Of a stretch of 64,000 bases of DNA, positions 60,997-64,000 are shown in pieces. The stretch comes from Ochromonas danica. Taxonomy: Eukaryota; Sar; Chrysophyceae; Chromulinales; Chromulinaceae. Every line of letters starts with the position of its first letter. The stretch's first letter is position 1. The position numbers were made by a program, and so were the translations under genes. The notes beneath the pieces were generated by a model that ran no database searches, was not told the origin of the DNA, and saw only the letters and a list, made by a program, of their open reading frames with translations. The stretch is from positions 6,423 to 70,422 of the forward strand of contig VKHL01000035.1 in NCBI GenBank assembly GCA_015146655.1, given 5' to 3'.

Positions 60997-63732
60997 TTAA
61001 AGTAAAGTCAAAGTCTTTAAAAAGTCACTTTCTTTGTCAATTTGTTGCAATGGTAGATCAACTTCAATTTCTTCACCTGTGGCTAGGGCCCCGCGTTCCT
61101 CCTCATCTTGTTCATCATCCTCTTCCTCCACATCGTAACTTCCAGTGACGGCTGTCATTGAAGGAGGTTTCTGGCTGGCTATCTCACTCACCAACAGCCT
61201 TCGAAGCGAGCCATTTTCTCCGATGAATTCTCGGACAAAACGTTGCAGTTTCTCCAACGTCACACCCTTCACTGCCTCCGCTTCCGCTTTAGGACGATTG
61301 AATAATGGGAATGCTAACGAATTCTGCTCTCCGAAAACTTCTCGATATGAAGGAGATCGAATAACTGATTCAACCACAGCCAATCGCTTGTTGGTATATC
61401 CGATAGCCAGCAACAATTCAGACCAAATCTCACTAGCTTCTCGAGATAAGCTCCTGGGCTGCTCCGATTTTCGAATAATCAAACTCGATTTATATTCTTC
61501 TAACTGTTCTTCAGTCAGATCATTCAACATATTTTCCACGATGTCTCGAAGAAATGCATGGATTCGAGCAGTTAACTTCTCCACAGGCAAAACAGGAGAT
61601 TGTACTGTGAAAGTCAAAGAATGCAAACAATCTTTAGGACTTAATCCACTGTAGACGATATAACCAAGTTGCTGCTGAGTGCGCAAAGAAGAGTAAAAAG
61701 GTTGTTCCAGGATATCATGTAGCAGCTCCAGGTAGACATAAACGTTAGGATGGATCGCAGGAAGCTGGAAGTAGAAGGTAACAGCAGAATTATCATCGTT
61801 TGCATTGGGTTCGGGATGATGAAGACGATAACCTGCTACAACTTCTTTTGCACCAACTACCTCATTGGAAACGCTCTTTACCACCCCATCACTATCAACT
61901 ACAACAGTGTTCGCTTTATTGAGATTGGCACTTTCCTGCCCTTGGAGAAGAGGAAGGGAGGTAATAGGCAGTAATCCCAGTTCTCGATTAGATCTTTTCT
62001 CATTGTCTAATGGTTGGAAAGGCAAAGCACGGTCGATCACATCAATTAACGCTAATGCTCTCTCTTGATCAATATTGCCCATTACCAAGGCATCACCAAA
62101 TGACCTTTTCAATATTCTTGGCAAGAAGCGATTAATATCCTCAAGTTGAACTCTTTTCAGGCTATTTTGCAAGGATTCAATTTGAAAGTTCAACGTCTCT
62201 AAGGCTAAATGGCTATAGTAAGCAGCATGTGAGTATGGTTGCTGTGTTCGCCATCCTTCCAAATCACGTTGTACAATATCATAATGTCTCTTGAAATCTT
62301 CAGGATTTGCCTTGAATGTCGATAAACTATTCATAATCTCCTCTAAAAATATATGGAAGTTATCATGGAATCCGTTCACAATGCATTGTAATCCTTTCGA
62401 TGTAAACTCAATCTCCCAATCCAAACCAGCCAAATGGGCATTATATAGGTATTCATTGATGTGGTCTACAAAACAACCTGTGAAGATTTTTGATTGAACC
62501 AAGAAGTTTTCATCAAATAGATTTCGATCCAATGATAGAGAAAAGACAGCAAATACTTTAGGTACACGGAAAACTCTGTCAACTTTGTGATAGACCTTCC
62601 AACGATCAGAGTTCATAATCATACTAGGAGGTTCATTTAAAGCATCTTCTCGTATCTGACCAAGTAGTTGGTTAGGGTGAAGAAGAGAAAAGTCTCTAGG
62701 AATAAGTGCATTAGGCTGGGGTAAGGACAGACCTGGGAAGTCCTCTGCACGCACTCTCTGCCACTTTGTGGTCTCTAATGGGAGAGTACGATTATTATAA
62801 TGTGTTCCATAATAACTTTCTACCTCCATCGTGTGATTTGCTAGAGTATTGCTTGTTAAGATAATACGCAGTCGTTGAGGGGAGAGATGGTTCAGATAGT
62901 TGAAGAGGACATTGCGATCATAACGCTCAAAGATTCTCCCTCCAGTAACATATTCTGAACTATTATATCGTTGCATATTAGCAACCCAAGTTGAGACAGA
63001 ATCAACAGGTTCACCTTTCTCACCAAAAGCAAATGAAATCAATGATTGTTGCATATATTCTTGAATAAGGTAATCTGGCAGATCACCTTTTCTTATCATC
63101 TCTTGTCTCATCAGATCAATATAGGCAAAGATATGTGAAATAATCTCTTGATATTGTGTCAACCCACTCTCCGTCAAATCCATAGAGATAGTGAAGACAT
63201 GCAAATCAGTTGTCTCCGTGCTTACGAAAGCAGATAAGCTATTAACTAGTTTCTTCTCCACTAATAAGCTACGTAAACTGCCCTTTGTTTCATGTCCTAA
63301 CAAATCAGTTAATATAGCTTCAGGCTTATAATCTTGTAAAACCTTCGCATAAGTCAAGTTAGAGATCCAGATAGGCCATGAAAGGGTCAGACTGCGTCTC
63401 TCTCCCACAGGCACAATCTCTAAGAGTAAAGCATCATCCTTTTCATAGAATGGAATTACTTTACCTAAATAAGCTAAAGCTGGATCATTCTTTTGACTTC
63501 GTATAGGTACATTTGAGAAAGATCGTCTAGCAAGATCTTCGAGGTCAGCCAGGTTGTGGTTGCTGTAAAGACAGAGAGTCATTAACGATGCGGAATAATA
63601 GCGTTGAAAGAAATCTTTTAAAGCTTGTACTGGATCTTCTCCACGTTGTAATGGAAGTGTATATAATGTATCTTTTGTGCCAGTGGTAAAGCGATTCAAT
63701 GGATGGGCTGGATTAGCTCCATCATACTCCAA
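60997..63732 (-). CDS. M16 metalloprotease, insulysin/nardilysin type, C-terminal part
   Basis: One long exon of 912 codons including the stop, opening after a good acceptor (atgtag) at 63733 with LEYDGANPAHPLNRFTTGTK. This corresponds to the region just after the first active-site domain of insulin-degrading enzyme. The catalytic HxxEH motif is not in this exon and should lie in upstream exons beyond position 64000. Landmarks present are LYSNHNLADLEDLARRSFSN, GHETKGSLRSLLVEK, VANMQRYNSSEYVTGGRIFE and the late FYSSLRTQQQLGYIVYSGLS. The last is the typical RxxxQLGYxV segment. The C-terminus is acidic (EEEDDEQDEEERG). The enzyme family degrades small peptides in cytosol, peroxisome or secretory compartments. 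The 268 bp to the window end look like intron. Confidence 0.88.
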   Translation of the reverse strand: MEYDGANPAHPLNRFTTGTKDTLYTLPLQRGEDPVQALKDFFQRYYSASLMTLCLYSNHNLADLEDLARRSFSNVPIRSQKNDPALAYLGKVIPFYEKDDALLLEIVPVGERRSLTLSWPIWISNLTYAKVLQDYKPEAILTDLLGHETKGSLRSLLVEKKLVNSLSAFVSTETTDLHVFTISMDLTESGLTQYQEIISHIFAYIDLMRQEMIRKGDLPDYLIQEYMQQSLISFAFGEKGEPVDSVSTWVANMQRYNSSEYVTGGRIFERYDRNVLFNYLNHLSPQRLRIILTSNTLANHTMEVESYYGTHYNNRTLPLETTKWQRVRAEDFPGLSLPQPNALIPRDFSLLHPNQLLGQIREDALNEPPSMIMNSDRWKVYHKVDRVFRVPKVFAVFSLSLDRNLFDENFLVQSKIFTGCFVDHINEYLYNAHLAGLDWEIEFTSKGLQCIVNGFHDNFHIFLEEIMNSLSTFKANPEDFKRHYDIVQRDLEGWRTQQPYSHAAYYSHLALETLNFQIESLQNSLKRVQLEDINRFLPRILKRSFGDALVMGNIDQERALALIDVIDRALPFQPLDNEKRSNRELGLLPITSLPLLQGQESANLNKANTVVVDSDGVVKSVSNEVVGAKEVVAGYRLHHPEPNANDDNSAVTFYFQLPAIHPNVYVYLELLHDILEQPFYSSLRTQQQLGYIVYSGLSPKDCLHSLTFTVQSPVLPVEKLTARIHAFLRDIVENMLNDLTEEQLEEYKSSLIIRKSEQPRSLSREASEIWSELLLAIGYTNKRLAVVESVIRSPSYREVFGEQNSLAFPLFNRPKAEAEAVKGVTLEKLQRFVREFIGENGSLRRLLVSEIASQKPPSMTAVTGSYDVEEEDDEQDEEERGALATGEEIEVDLPLQQIDKESDFLKTLTLL

Positions 63733-64000
63733 CTACATTTCAAACCAACACAGAAACAACAACAACAATAACGTAAAGTGAGATCGTGGATAGCATAAAA
63801 CAATCAAATACCATATAGAGAGAATAGCAAGACAAGACAAACATTAGTGACTCAGATATGCATCTATGACATCAAGATAGCTTTCTTATTGATAAATAAA
63901 AGCTATCATTGCAGAGAGAAGATTAGCAATTTGAAGCTTTCCTCATAGCCACACCAATTGAAGAATATTCAAGACAGTCATCGACAAACATAAACAAACT

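Overview
This is a nuclear window from a eukaryotic microbe, most likely an alga with a complex (secondary) plastid. Reasons: nearly every gene is split by short GT-AG introns (mostly 50-100 bp); there is a U6 snRNA gene, eukaryotic tRNA genes and a spliceosomal helicase; and there is a gene for the photosystem II assembly factor HCF136/Ycf48 whose leader looks tripartite (ER signal, transit peptide, thylakoid signal). A DMT transporter carries an ER signal ending just before Phe, the pattern known from stramenopile and cryptophyte plastid precursors. I favour a photosynthetic stramenopile-like organism, but the sequence alone does not prove the lineage. The DNA is AT-leaning and rich in microsatellites, and many proteins carry long Ser, Asn, His, Asp or Glu runs.

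Layout. 0-10 kb: a sulfotransferase-like gene tail-to-tail with a plastid-type DMT transporter, an ankyrin-like protein, a divergent PRPP synthetase-family protein, and an amino-acid permease. 10-20 kb: mitochondrial citrate synthase with strong codon bias, a coiled-coil low-complexity protein, the Prp28/DDX23 helicase, and a PPR-like protein. 20-30 kb: a candidate gustatory-receptor-like 7TM protein, the RNase P/MRP subunit POP1, a decayed CENP-B/pogo-type gene, and a protein with seven Myb/SANT repeats. 30-44 kb: Rab escort protein (with a broken partial copy upstream), a lone S53-protease prodomain, a UIM-like protein of unknown role, ISCA1, a ketopantoate-reductase-like protein of the algal/plant type, and a 1802-residue protein with three CW zinc fingers. 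44-54 kb: U6 snRNA, a sterol desaturase-family enzyme, an inverted repeat carrying two identical tRNA-Ser(AGA) genes, a giant CD36-like gene whose introns hold CA and GA tracts of about 100 to 500 bp, and a tRNA-Pro(TGG) with a 23-nt insert in its T-loop. 54-64 kb: HCF136, a monocarboxylate-type MFS transporter, a two-RRM Gly-rich RNA-binding protein, and the C-terminal part of an M16 (insulysin-like) protease.

The gene set is mainly housekeeping: RNA processing (U6, Prp28, POP1, RRM protein, PPR), central and Fe-S metabolism, transport and plastid biogenesis. There is no operon-like grouping. The best candidates for something undescribed are the tRNA-Pro with an ectopic T-loop intron, the 7TM receptor/channel-like protein, the free S53 prodomain, and a GAAACGCGTTTC-type (MluI-box-like) motif recurring upstream of several genes. 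Exon joins were worked out by eye from splice sites and reading frame, so all splice coordinates are predictions.
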